Positions 24,010 to 36,652 of a stretch of 64,000 bases of DNA are shown here, piece after piece (the first letter of the stretch is position 1; every line of letters starts with the position of its first letter). This DNA is from Straminergon stramineum (Eukaryota; Streptophyta; Bryopsida; Hypnales; Calliergonaceae): assembly GCA_963920665.1 (NCBI GenBank), contig OY987265.1:10979001-11043000 (forward strand), read 5' to 3'. The notes below the pieces were generated by a model. The model worked only from the letters and a program-made list of their open reading frames with translations. It ran no database searches and was not told the DNA's origin. The position numbers and the translations under genes are program-made.

Positions 24010-24148
24010 AAGGCAGACACATCCATTCCCACCCATGCACCCAATTCCATTTTGATATTCCAATGGAATACATTCTAGAAAGACAATGTGCACCACAAGT
24101 ACATGAGGGAGGAATTCTTAAAGGGACGGGAATGGGTACGTCTACCTT
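24010..24148. mobile_element. Small MITE
   Basis: The left end AAGGCAGACACATCCATTCC and right end GGAATGGGTACGTCTACCTT are inverted copies with a few mismatches, bounding 139 bases. The target duplication is unclear, possibly TA-type. Confidence 0.5.
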
Positions 24149-24420
24149 AAAAAGGCTTCCAACTCAAGGCAATTAGTGTAACTCACATCAACCAAGTCCT
24201 CCTTTGGAATTCGAGCCCCCTCCCTTCTCTTGCTCTCATACATAGTCACATAGTTTTCTCCACCTAGAACTTGCATATCCAACAACTGAAGGTCATCGAC
24301 GGAATGCAAGTACATTTCCAACCTAATACCAAATTCAGTTGGTCTGGGAACTTGAGGCAACATGAATTTACAATTACAATGCAACAACAACAATGTGTAG
24401 GTGACCGTGGCAGTATTGGT

Positions 24421-25060
24421 ATGGTGAGCATGGACATGCTCTTGCTTATGTTGACTATGGCCATTGAGGCCGCCCCCTCAAAGACTTTTGTGTTGCTAAT
24501 AAATCCACATGACTCACCATCAATGGTTTCCCTTGCAAGCCCATTGCCCAAGTAGACATGTTCAATTTTGTGTCCCAAGCCTTAACTTGGCCAAGCCCGG
24601 TGACACCCACAACCCCAACAATGTCAAGGTGACCCCTGCCTCCTTGGTGGAGTTTGTGGGATTGAACACCTTGGACATTTCCTTGGCTTGCATTGACTTT
24701 GCCAAGGGGGGCATCAACCTTCCTCACACGCATCCATGGGCCTTGAAGCTATTGTTCTTGGCCAAGGGTGAGCTCTATGTGGGCTTCATGGACACCAACA
24801 CCACCACACCAAGGTTGTTTGCCACCACCTTCAAGGCTAGCGACCACTTTGTATTCCTCAAAGCCTTCGTGCACTTCCAATTGAACATGGATAATGGCCC
24901 GGCATTGGCCTTCTTTGCCTTAGGTAGCTAAAACCCAAGTGTGCAACAAGTGTCTGCGGCGTTGTTCACGCCCAACAACCTCAAGGATGAGGTGTTGGAG
25001 AAGGGTTTCTACATCACCAAGCAAATTGTGGACATGATCTAGAAGAAGTTCCACATGTAA
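24421..25060 (+). pseudogene. GLP: Germin-like protein (cupin) pseudogene
   Basis: Intact members are secreted, manganese-binding cell-wall proteins of about 210-220 residues. Here ATG 24421 opens a hydrophobic signal-like start. DFCVANKST, NGFPCKPIAQV, KPGDTHNP, GGINLPHTHPWA, HFQLN and DEVLEKGFYITK then follow in family order but in more than one frame. There is a frame change after the signal region, a TGA after DFCVANKST, a frame change before LNLAKPGDT, a TAA where the family has a Gln or similar residue (24929-24931), and a TAG near the end. In cupin box 1 the metal-binding Glu after HTHP is Lys, and box 2 has lost its Gly and Pro. The gene is clearly broken and lies outside the duplicated segments. 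Confidence 0.88.
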
Positions 25061-25564
25061 CTAATTCATATCCCAAGGATAGAAGCACAACCAACGATCC
25101 CAAAACAGGTTCAAGGAAATTAGCCAAATGTTCATTTTTGGAAGATTTTTTTGAATTTAACACTGAGCGCATGAAGAAATTATGTAGCAACCGAGTGAAA
25201 TTTAGCCAGTTTGGGGATCATTGAGCACAACCTACTACTCATTTCAATTATTTTTGGTGCAAATCATAGGATTTAGTTACACTTGGAAGATGACGTACAT
25301 TCATGGACTGATCGAGTACTAGCTCACATATTACTTTGGTTTGCTTGGAGCTGGTCCTGGATCCCTTGGCAAAGGTGTCCAGCAGATTCATCAGCTGCCA
25401 CAAGTGGAAGTCATATCTGGCTGTTGCAACATATTAATTAATATATGATTTTCAACCAATTCTTCCTTCCCTGGCTGTCCAGCTGTCCAGTGCTATGCAG
25501 GGACATATTTCATGTTCTGCAAAGTTCCATGAGAAAATTGGCACCTGGGGAAAGCTTTACCCAT

Positions 25565-26030
25565 AAAGGTCGACGCAGATGTTTAGCGTCCAATGGATGA
25601 CAAAGAATCTCTCTAGGTAGGATAGAACATCAACTATTCATTATGGATTTTGTACGGAAAGGGGAGATCTTCTTCACTACTTTGATCTCCAATGAGTATT
25701 TTTTATTTTTATAAAGTAGATGATGTCACATAGTTCCAAAAGGGTTGATTTTCGTGGTCATCAATCCATCCTTTAAAGATTAAGTTACAAGCCTCACAAC
25801 TTTAACCTTTAAAGGACAAATTGGTGACCGTGGAAATCATCCCTTTGGAAATTGTATGATATCATGCACTTTAAAAAAACCAGAAATAATTCATTGGAAG
25901 TCAAACTACTATAAAAGATCTCCCCTTTTCACAACAAAATTCCAAAGACAAATAGTTGCACTTTTGTTCTACTAGAAGGATTCTCTATCATCCACTAGAC
26001 ACAAAACATCCGTGTACGTGAACCACTAAA
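25565..26030. mobile_element. Two TTAA-family MITEs in inverted, end-to-end arrangement
   Basis: About 25565-25790 carries the family blocks forward (GCGTCCAATGGATGACAAAG, GGGGAGATCTTC, GATGATGTCACA). About 25815-26030 carries them in reverse (GACCGTGGAAATCATCC, AAGATCTCCCC, CATCCACTAGAC). The joint near 25790-25815 has TTTAAAG/CTTTAAA motifs. As inverted neighbours they could fold into one large hairpin. Confidence 0.6.
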
Positions 26031-26609
26031 CATTGAGAGTCTTCTCCATGATTGACGATGTGAGGAAAATCATTTTAAAGTGCCATTTGAAAGAATATTT
26101 AGAAATTGGTATACAATCAAAAGTTATAGACTCTGAGTTTTAGATTCCATCCATGTGGTTAGATTCACCCACGGATTCCACGATGTCATCACCAACATGT
26201 TTTTATAAATTTTGGAAGGAAAATTTCAAAATTCCTTCAAAATTTGATGACAAACAAAATACTATCATTTTTTGAGTAAAATTTGTTGGAATAAATTTGA
26301 AATGAGTTTCTCTTGAGAGGGTGGTTTTTTGAAAATTTTGTGTCCTTAAAATTTGTAATGTCATTTTTGCAAATCTATATTTGAACTAGAATCTTTGCAA
26401 TTTTGGCTTGTTCAACCACTTGACATACTTCTTTATTTGTAATTTTAGAAAAATATGTACACTAACAACGCCAAATCCAACCATTATATAGGACAACAAC
26501 TTGATAAAGTATCTCTACAAATTAGGATATCTTTCATGCAAGCAATAAGGAGGATGAAACTTGAGTTTTGATCTATCAAAAAATGGACATCTGAGCACTT
26601 AGGGGTGAA

Positions 26610-28060
26610 ACATTGAAGATTTTTCCACTATGTTTTCACCAAAAATGATCCAAAACTGCTATTTCTAGTACAAATACCAAATTTTGGAAAAAAACAACAT
26701 TTTTGGACACATGTAACCAAAGGATCTTGTAGTATGCTAATTTAGGAAGATGTGGAAAAAATTTCAAAATGTTTTACCTTGTAGATTGCAAGATATTAGT
26801 ATTTGAAGTGACAAAAATCCCTTTTTTTGCCTTGTGAAAATCTAGGTAGCTACACTTCACAAGGTTAGATCATTATGGGAAACTATCCCAAATGGTTCTA
26901 ACTCTTTGGATTCATTCTTCAAGGCAAGATGGCTACATCCTAGAAAAAATTTTAGATCATTTGGAATTGTACAACATATAGAAAAAAATTAGCAAGTAGA
27001 AAGTAGAGAATGATTCAAAATACTAAATTGTTAATGATCCCAATGCCGATCCCAATGGTTGTAATGTTGTAATAAACAATCTACACGCAATGTTTCTATT
27101 TTTTTTTCCCAAAAAAATTGAAAATTGAGTTAAATAAAGGTCTTCAAAGTTTATTTTTGAGTGGAGATTCCATAACTACCCACAAACTATCTACAACTGG
27201 AACTCCTCATAACTTTCACCTCATAAATCAAATTGGAATGATTCAAAGATTTTCATGTACATATAATTCTTAAAAACCAATTTCAAATTTTTATTCTTAT
27301 AAAAAATGATTTTAAAAGAAGTTTTTTTTGTTGCCTAGGTTGCCTACTAAACAATTATTAGAAAAAATATGAACCCTCTAAGGGGTTGTGAGTCCCAGAC
27401 AACAAGGAATGGTAGGGAATAGTGGCCAAAAAAATAAAAATAAAAATAATTATTATTATTAAAAAAAATTTCCCCGGCCAGCGAACTGTAAAGCTTCATT
27501 CACGTAGAACAGTTCAATTCAAGAATTTAAAAAATATTTAAAAAATAATTAAAACATGAATCTTAAAATAAATTCAAAATTACAAAATTGTGAGATCTAA
27601 TGTGGCATTAGTGCAACCATGTTAGATTGATATTATTATTTTAATATTAATATTATTATATTTTTTGAAATATTTTTTTATTAAAAAATATTCATTTGAA
27701 AATATATTTAAATATTTAAATATTTTTTTTATTGTAGCACTTTTCATCATTGATGATGAATAGTAACCACTATAATTCCTCAAAGGGGTTGTGCGTTCCT
27801 TTGAGGGGAACTTCTCAAAGGGAAGCAACCCCTTTGAGGGCTGAAATTTTTTCAAATGGAAACTACATACCATACAATGACTTTTTAACCATGAATTCAA
27901 AAGTTATGAAAATTATTGAGCCTCAAAGCTACTCCTCAAGCACATGTTGTGTTAAATTTTAGAGAAACAAAATAAAAATTCCATTCATAGTAAGCTGCCT
28001 CAAATTGCTATGTTGCCAAATTAATGCCATTTGGTCCTTCAAGGGTTCATGGAATGAAAG
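26610..28060 (+). repeat. Dispersed AT-rich repeat interrupted by a MITE
   Basis: Aligns with 58345-59280 across its length (shared CATTTCTAGTA, GGATCTTGTA, TCACAAGGT, GGATTCATTCTTCAAGGCAA, AAATTCCATTCAT, TTTGGTCCTT), except for about 500 extra bases at 27356-27858. Shorter relatives occur near 31.6-31.95 kb, 56.2-56.5 kb and in the 21-23 kb pair. No reading frame is conserved between copies. Confidence 0.75.
27356..27858. mobile_element. MITE inserted in the dispersed repeat, empty site near 59085
   Basis: The inverted ends are ATTAGAAAAAAT followed by CCCTCTAAGGGGTTG on the left and CAACCCCTTTGAGGG followed by ATTTTTTCAAAT on the right. The related repeat at 58345-59280 runs straight through this position, so it is an empty site. 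An inner CCTCAAAGGGGTTG near 27779 also pairs with the right end, giving a nested hairpin. The interior is extremely AT-rich. Confidence 0.7.
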
Positions 28061-29111
28061 TAGTTTGGAGTCAACTTTAGCTAGAGTTGTATGTTGTTTG
28101 TTGCCCAAAAAAACCTCAAGCCCTTAAGGACAGACTAGAGGTGGTCTAGATTTCTAAAATTGTAAAGATGTATTGTATAATGCAACTTAGAACAACAATT
28201 TAATGATGGCTCTTAAACAATAGTCATAAAACATGCTCCATAGATCATATTCATACCATTAGATCAATCAAAACAAAACCCAATATTTTTCAATAAAATT
28301 TGAAATCAAAAATTCAAAATTCCTTCTAAAATTGATTGGAGATTGAATATTTGTGATTTTCACAAGAATTTTTTTTCCATAAAGTTGAAAATGTTAAGTT
28401 TGGCTAATCATAGTGATTTTTGAAGATTTTTATTCAAGTTGTTTTTGAAGGATCATTTTTTAAACTAGAAAGGTTATTTTTTGAGCCTAGACCTACCGAT
28501 ACCTATTGAATTACACAATATTTTAAAAGCAAATTCTTTAGATTCTATATTCTACAATTGTATAATAAAAACATAAATCTTGAAAAAAAAAAGTGATAGA
28601 TGAAAAAAAAACATTTTTGTGTGCTTGATATGTGTTTGTGTTCATTTGTTGTTCAAAATTTGAATGCCTGGACCTTTATGGGCTAATTAAGGTTTGTGGT
28701 TTGTTGTTTATGATGGTTTGGACATTATTCTAGTCTTAGTCTTGAAGCATTTGCTAGGAATGAGGAACTACATCCCCTTGAATTGACTCCTTTGTTATAG
28801 TGAAAGCATTCTTTGGGGCAATCGCATGGAAATATACACTACAATAGTTGTAGGGTCGGCACTTGGTGTTGAATAATTAATGAAAGTCTTAAGTAGATTT
28901 GATACTTTAAAATTCAATTACTAAGTATTCATTATTATATAAAAAAAAATTCAATACTTTCAATGTGTAGCTTCAAAAGTCACTTAATTTATTGTATTCA
29001 TTGGTGTAAAGAGAAGCTCCTTATACAATTGGGATAGTAGGAGATAAAACAAACCATGTAGTATATGTAAATTAGGATTATTAGGAGCTCAATTGCACAT
29101 ATGATAGTTAA

Positions 29112-29497
29112 GTCAAAAGTAGGAATTGTGTTCAAGTAGAATTTTAGACTTCATTCAAGTATAGTAAAATTTAACTTTTTTCAAAAATCTTTGAATAAAG
29201 TTAATGAGGAAAATAAAGCTGATTTTCATCTCCAAAGATTCATTAGAGATTCCAAGACTCTAATTAAAATTTATTGACAAATTTTAGAGAGGGGTTGGAA
29301 GGGACATTTTCAAACATCCTTTCTGGATTTTGTCCATAAATTTAATTTGAGTCTCTAAAATTCTGAAGGATTTTTGGAGATGAAATTTAGCTTGATTCTC
29401 CAACTTTTTTTAAATCAAATTTAAAAAAAAGAAGTTATTCTACTATACTAAAATGAAGTATGAAATTCTACTTTGAGCACAATTCCTATATTTTGAC
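29112..29497. mobile_element. Palindromic repeat, both arms
   Basis: Arms of about 180 bases (29112-29290 and about 29320-29497) are inverted copies, beginning with AGGAATTGTGTTCAA and ending TTGAGCACAATTCCT. The same palindrome is at 41171-41560, and one arm is at 5108-5295. Outer sequence (GATATGGG region, reversed, 29520-29600) is also shared with copies A and B, so the mobile unit is larger than the palindrome. Confidence 0.7.
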
Positions 29498-32189
29498 CAT
29501 GAGAAGTCAAGCTTTCATCTTCAAATTATCCCATATCATTTGAGGATCCCCGATGGACTATTGATTTTATTATAAAAACAACCTCTTTACCATTCATTCC
29601 TATCAAATGTCAATGAAGGAAGTCTTTCACTATCCCTTGAAAAGACGCGAACACCCCATAAATTCCCCCCTCCCTAAGTTCAAAAAATCCCCCACCATCA
29701 ATGAGTTTATAAAAAAAAGTAGGACCCCTCTGTTGTTGTTGATTGGAATACAAAAACTGAAATATGGATATGACATACAATACATAATGTGGAATATGAA
29801 TAAATAGTATGAACATAAAGACATATGATATACATACGGAAATCCCATATCGATTGCAAGGGGACTATCTAGAAAAAAAATACAAATGGTGGGGATGGGG
29901 TGGAGTTTGCTTTTGTTTTGTTTGTTTGTTTTTCTTTTGAAGCGAACAAACAATTTTCCATTGTAAAAAACACCACACAAAACAACAGCCAAGCCAAAGG
30001 CTGGACAAACAGGGGAGGATGGGGTGCAACTTGAGACACGATTAATCTGAAAAATTAATTGGATTGTAGACACATGAGTGACTATGCATTCAAAAGATAT
30101 GTACACATACCACCAATTATTTCAAAATCTTGATGGAAGTTGGTAAAGGATTGATTTGGGCATTTTCTTTTTGTTTTGACAACTTGGTCATTTAATTTTT
30201 GTTGAATTTGGAAATCTCTCTTTATAATTTTATTTTATTTTTCGACTTTCTCCAAAATTATAATTTTCCACCAAATTTGGTATACAGCTATGGTAGTTAT
30301 TGTACATTACAATGCACTACTAAATTTGAAAACAAGGATTTTCAAATTTTCAAAACATTACTTACTAAATTGTAAACTATTTAGAAAAAATTTAAAAATT
30401 TAAAAAATAAATAAATAAATAAATATATATATATATATTTGTATATACAGATCATTATATAATATTTTGAAAAAATATTGAATTTTTGAAAAATCCATTT
30501 TTTTAATAGTTTAAATGAGGCATGCAGTAAAAAATAGTGCATTCTCACATGATTGCCTTACTGCACTCAAAATTTCATTATTTTATATTTGTGAATGGAA
30601 GTTTTACCTCTAATTTTTCCAATAGAAAAATATGTCAAAATGGATTTTCTTACATATTTTATTTCTATTTACAATTGATTAAACTTCTTATATTAATATT
30701 TCTTGCTTGATTTATTATTTCTCCATATATTATGAAGCTTTTTGGATGTGGTTTTGAGTGAAATTCTTTAGTGGGCTTTGTAATGAAAATCCAATTAGAG
30801 AATTAGAAATGGAACATTTTAATCCTCAAAGTCTTGTCATTGCTTGGTCAAAGTATTATTAAAGTGAGAGGTTTCAAAATTCTATACCTTCAAAATTGTT
30901 TGCTTAAGAAAGCTAAATCTTTATTTCAATTCATTTCTTATGTGTACATAAATTTAAAAATGAACTCTTTTGATATTTTATTAATCCAATCCTAAACATA
31001 TTCTAATATGGATTAAAAATCAAAATTCATTTAATTTGATCAAGAGTGCACTTTAAGTTGAAAACAATGCACAAGACCTTGTCTAAGAACTAGTCTAATA
31101 GACCATTCCTTGTTGAACCATCCTACATAATAATATTAGAGTATTTCAAACATTTTAAATGTCAATGTAAAGAGAATTTTAGATTACTTTGATGCATAAG
31201 AGGTCTACAAATTCTTAATAGAGAGGGCTTTGTTTGATTAATTTGACCATTGAAATATCTCCAAAAATCAAAGGAAGTTGCCATAAAATATATGAGGTTG
31301 ATTGAACTAAAGAGGGTCTCCAAATGATAGATTCAAAATTATTAAAAGATAAATAGTTGGACTAAGGATGCTCTTAGATAAACACACTCCTCATGAGCAC
31401 CAATCATAAAAACAAATGGTTTCTCTCTATTGTCACCTCAAGGTCTCCTCACCCTTTTGCAACACTAGTCATTTGCCACCAGCTAGAATAAAGTTCTTCA
31501 CAAATGCTCATGGACTCAAATATGGCCAAGTGTTTGCTCAAATTCAACATTAATTTTCAAAAGGAATGAATGGAAGTTGAAGAGTTATTTGAAGCAACTA
31601 TTGAGAGTTGAAGCATTTTGTACTTCTAAAGATGTCCAATTAATCCCTAAAGTATGAAGGCCATTTTTTCGTCATAACCCATGGAAAATTTCCATTTTCA
31701 ATGCAAACAATAAAAAATTTAAACATTCATTTCTTTTGTATATCCAATTGTAGGATCTTGCATTAAACTAGTATGAAAATGTGTGGAAGAAATTTAAGAA
31801 ACTTTGACCATATAGATCACAAGATATAAGCATTTAAAGTGAAGAAAGCAAGTCTTTTTCAAGAATTTGCTAAGATTGCCCACAAAACAAGAAGCTTCAC
31901 AACTTTCACATCACTTCATTTACATATGGAATGAATCAAATATTTCCACATAGGCAAAAATATAATATATAAGAAAATTAGAAAATTAGAAAAAAATTTC
32001 AATTTTTGTGGATTTTTTGGTTGCCCATCTTTGCCTATTTTGGCCTTATTTTGGCCTGACTTTTGCTCTTAGATATGTAGATACCAATTGAAATTAAAAT
32101 TATATTCCCTAAAGCTAATCAATTTTATTATCTTCAAAAAAATGTTTCAAAAAATGTTTTCGAAAATTGGAATCATAGGTACCAACTCA

Positions 32190-32496
32190 TTAGCAAACTT
32201 TTGAGCTCTAAACAAGGCTGACAATATTAGATTTTCAGCACCCCCGTGGTGCAAGTACAGAAAAAAAAAATTTGAATTTTGAATTTTTTTTTGAAAAAAA
32301 AATATTAAAAAAATATTAAAATATTATTAAAAAAGTCAATCTGACGTGGTGCTGATGTGTCACTAGTAGTGCCACGACATATTCCAAAATTTTAAAAATA
32401 AAAAATCATTTTTTAATTTAATTTTTTTCCATAATTGCACCACAGGGGGGAGGCGGCAGAATTCGTAGCCTTGTTTAGAGCTCAGAATTTTCCTAA
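32190..32496. mobile_element. MITE with long inverted ends, TTA/TAA boundary
   Basis: A perfect 17-base core GAGCTCTAAACAAGGCT (32203-32219) is inverted at 32467-32483. Similarity extends outward to TTAG at 32190 and CTAA at 32493-32496, making about 30-base termini. The TTA/TAA boundary suggests a PIF/Harbinger-type MITE. An inner hairpin-like pair around GCACCCCCGTGGTGC and GCACCACAGGGGGG is visible. Confidence 0.6.
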
Positions 32497-33117
32497 TGTG
32501 AACCTTCTAGAATCCCTTAAGGAGAATCTTAGGACTTTCTAGGAGTTAAAGGTAGCCTAGTGTCAACAATAGATGTTCCTACAACCCGAACTTTCAAAAT
32601 TTGTAGTATATTCATACAAACTCTAAAAATTCACAAGCCAATTGCATTCCCTTTTGCTTGCATTTGCTAGCAAAATGATGTGATATTTTTCCTGAATTGT
32701 ATTTAGAATCTCTAGTTTGAAAAAAAATTGCTTTAGGTGTAGATACCTCACTTGCAATCTTCTAGGAGAAGTTGATTTAAAGGCTAGTTTACACTATACC
32801 CAACCATGTGACCACTTAAATTCTTTGTTGTGTGATTTACAAATAAGTACAAGGTGGTCCCACTTTAGTTTAGACAAGGCCCATAGTCCAAGGAAAATTT
32901 AGTGGATGATAATTCTACATAGCATCTTATATCTATTTGAACCTTGAAGACAATGGTGCCATGGTTTTGGGGTGAGAGATTCTTAACCAACTCCAAGAGG
33001 TTAATGGAAAATAACAAAATATCATGTGGGAGTGTAGCAATAATAAAACTAAAGACTTAAAAATATTATTAATTTAATAATGATACTTTGAAAAAGTAAT
33101 GGAAAGGGTCCCATGGA

Positions 33118-33800
33118 ATGTTATTGTTGAAGTTATCAATAGTGGCTAGTAGCCTAGTACTTTTGAAGCTCACTCACAAAGATAACCCTTGTGATTGTCC
33201 ATATTCAAGCAATGTTTTCTCTTCCTCTCTCTTTCACTTGTATTTAATGGAATATCACTTAGCTAGGAGAAATTTCTCTCAAACAAGACTATACAACCAA
33301 AAGTTTCCACGGATTATGAATGTTGCAATGTTACAACCTTTGAATCATGAACCTTCATTGCATACATTAGGGATGGTGAATTTTTGCTAGTAGGTCAAAA
33401 TTCTCAATCTTCATGTCCATATGTGAGATTGACACACTATGATGAAGATATGCAAGAATTAGGTGTAGCATCCTTTAATGGTTTACCTGATAGTCTTCGC
33501 ACTCTACATGACAAAACTAGATTTTTAATGAAGGTGAAAGAAGAAGAAGCCATTGCCAAGAGATTGGGGAAGAAGACATGCAGATCTATAAATAGAGTTG
33601 TGAGTTCAAAATTCCAAAGTCTAGATCAAAGACGTAGAAGAAGAAGACAAGTGTTGAAGAAATTGGAAGAGAATATGAGTCAATTGATGGTAGGAAAGAC
33701 TTCTATTAAATAGAAGGGGATTGAGGTTGAGACATTCATTGCTATCAGAGGAGAAATGGAAGAAGAATTCAAGAAAAGCTTGAAGAAACAAGGTAAATAA
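33118..33800 (+). other. Unrecognised reading frames next to copy B
   Basis: A 90-residue open frame (33118-33390) is followed in another frame by a 109-residue frame (33384-33713) that is Lys/Arg/Glu-rich and contains a run of seven basic residues. After one stop the same kind of charged sequence continues to about 33800. I recognise no family. Position and repeat-rich surroundings make a decayed mobile-element protein more likely than a host gene. Confidence 0.25.
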
Positions 33801-34222
33801 GTCTTTGACAAAATTATTTAAATTTTGGTTTGAGGTATTGAAAGATCAAGCTAAACTATCTTTCCATGCTTTCTAGGAAGGTATGTTCATATTGTGCATT
33901 AAAAGTGTTGTTAGTTAGGGTCTTAGAATTGAATTAAAATATACCTTTTAATTACATTCACTTTACTAACATCATTCCTAACATCCCATACATTTGTACC
34001 TTTATGTGAGGTTACTACTAATTATTATCACTTAGTGAACTTGTTACGTACTTGATATTCCTAATTTCCTACAACTCATATATTGATAATGTGAATGTCA
34101 AGCCTTGCTATATGAATTTATCGTGCCAACCTATATAAGTGATGAAGGATATCATTTGTGTACTACGAAATTCAATGATTGTACTTAAGGATTTTGTTCA
34201 ATCAAGACTAGAATATCCTAAT

Positions 34223-36652
34223 CACTAGAAGAAAAAACTATCTACCACAACCAACTAAAATGCAATTAAGTGTCCTATACAACTATCCTTCGACTTTAGC
34301 TAGCCCTCTCTATCTGCACCAAATTCTTACATCATTGTTTGATGTCATTGTTTTACATCAATAGTACAATGTTTTAGTTGCAAAGTAGTTGTAGAATGAA
34401 GTGAATACATTGTTTTAGTTGCGAAGTGATCACTAAATGGAGTGTAGAATTACAAGAATTGAAACAAAGTTCAAATTTAGAATGAATGTGAATTATTCTC
34501 CATCCAATATTCATCACAATTGTTGATGTGGACAAGTCTACGCTCTTTGGAATCCACTATGTCTATCTGCATTAGCAAAAAAATGACTAGGAAACGACTA
34601 GAAAACAATTGCAATTGTAAAATGATGATAGTTGTTTCCTAGTTGTTTCCATAGTCATTTCCGATTATCTTATATCAATTCACTATAAAAGACCCGAATT
34701 TTTTCGGATGTTGTAGAAAACGTAATGGAACATTGACTTTGACATGGAAGTAATCAAATGTGATGTCACCTAAAATTTGTTATAATCAACAAGCCAAAAA
34801 CGTGAAAAAAACATCCATTTCAAGCTTGATCTTTTCCAAGTCACCACAAATAACATAGTCTTTCAAGCTCCCCCCAATGCGCCATATAGGCAATGGGAGC
34901 CACATGGTTGTTTTTCATCCATCCCGTTTCTGATGTAGCACTTGATGTGGTGGCGGGAAAAGGGATGTGGCATGCCTTATCAACAAACTTTTATATTGTT
35001 AAAAATTTCTAGTATTGCTTTTTGAGACATCAAACTAGACATTTAGGAAGACATCAACTAGTGAATATCCTATTTATAAGGCAAGATCAATAAAAAATAA
35101 TTATTTAAAATAAAATAAAATGAATTAAAAAATTATTGAATTAAAAATATATTACAAAAAACTTACCATCTACCATCCAAAGATTTTTTGATGGTAAAAT
35201 GAACAAATTACTTCTTTGGAAGTTAGTGAGAATGAAGGGTAAAACGGTCATATTTATATCCATTCTCCATCCATAGTGAGACAAAAGATATGGGATAATT
35301 AGAAAATGGGAACTTGATCATTGTACATGTCAATGTTGTTTTAGATGTCTACATGTTATTTTAGACATCTTGATGTTTTTGGAGACATCTTATATGAAAT
35401 TCATTTCTTGTTTTCCATATCCATATGGATTGTTTCACTTCCTACCACCCCAAGTTTATAAAGATCAACTCTTTTCATCCATGATGCACATCCATCCATT
35501 TTCCTTTTTTCACAAAGCATCCCGACAAAGCATGCCATGTGGCTTCCTTTTCCCTAAATTTTTTATATATGGTCAAAGTTTTATTATAGACAATAGTAAT
35601 TTTACTAACTTACCGAAAATCAAAATGGAGCTATTTGATGACGTGGTAGTCTATGTTTTTCTGGATGTCACAAGAAAACATGACCATTTTTTTCTAACAT
35701 CACGAAGAGCATGTCCGTCTACATTGACATCTACTTGTTTTCCAACTTAGCCGCTTATATTTTCCTCAACATCAAACCAAGTTCACATTCCTGTGGACAT
35801 TTATCGTCCAACATAGGGTGTTTTAGAAAACATGTTACTTTTTTGGAAACAACGCCCAAAACGTAGTTTTCTTTTAGTGATTGTGCCATGTCAATTGTCA
35901 AGAGTACCATCATATTGGACATATAAGACTTGTAAGTTGTACTCTAATGTAAAGAATTTTGTTAATAGAATTATGAGATTTCTACATTTTGTAGATTTCT
36001 ATAGTGTGTAGATTTCTACAATTTGTGAAATTCCATATTGTGAAGAGTTTTATAATTTGAAAATTTCTATAGTGTAGATTTTTAGAATTTTTAGATTTCC
36101 ATATAGTGTAGAAATCTAAAAATATTTTAAAATCCAAAAAATTGTAAAACCTATGAAATTGTAAGATTTCCTAAACCAATGAAATCTATTAAATACCATT
36201 ATTCAAATTTCTGAAATTTAAAAAAGAAGCTAGATCTGAAATTTTGAATTTATTGAGATTAGATTTCAAAATTTACAAATCTACAAGTCATAGAGAAGTT
36301 GCAAATGAGTCACAAACAAGTCGCAATGAAGTTAGAGATAAGTTGCAATAAAGTCACCGATGAGTCACAAATAAGTCAAATATTAGTCACAAATGAGTCA
36401 CCAACAAGTTGCACAACTCATCAATTTAGTACCTAACCTCATTTGGTTGCAAATACCACATTTAAACAACCATGTCACAAAAGTTTATTGACAAAGTTCC
36501 AAGTAGGCTATCGTGACCTCCAACTACAAATCCACATGTAACTTGTTAATAACATCTATAGGTCTCTAAATTAGCACCAATTGTAGAATGTCCTACACAA
36601 CTCAAAACCAATTGCATTTTATAGTCACAAAACCCCTCATTTTGTTCTAGTG
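34223..36652. mobile_element. CACTA-type element, copy B, split by a nested insertion
   Basis: Counterpart of 323-1621, with start CACTAGAAGAAAAAA and end TTTTGTTCTAGTG. After removing the inner element (34681-35879) and its 3-base duplication, about 1.23 kb remains. Its own flanking AAT repeats are kept. It was present before the segmental duplication. Confidence 0.83.
34681..35879. mobile_element. Nested CACTA-like element specific to copy B
   Basis: Begins CACTATAAAAG and ends CTTTTAGTG, flanked by the 3-base direct repeat ATT (34678-34680 and 35880-35882). Copy A has a single ATT at the matching place, the empty site. It is about 1.2 kb with no transposase. A 126-residue open frame at 35370-35750 has no recognisable motif. 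GACATC/GATGTC motifs recur around 35030 and 35340-35390, as subterminal repeats do in this superfamily. Confidence 0.82.

Larger units (their letters stand above)
28061..33117. other. Long AT-rich intergenic stretch, repeats only
   Basis: Separate entries cover 29112-29497 and 32190-32496. An (AAAT)n/(AT)n run lies at about 30403-30439. A relative of the dispersed repeat is at about 31630-31960. The longest open frame, minus strand 29630-30106, is low-complexity and hydrophobic with no motif and is not called a gene. Confidence 0.5.

Noticed and set aside
29630..30106. 158-codon open frame on the minus strand
   Set aside because: Composition is low-complexity and hydrophobic, it has no motif, it overlaps open frames on the other strand, and it lies in AT-rich intergenic DNA.
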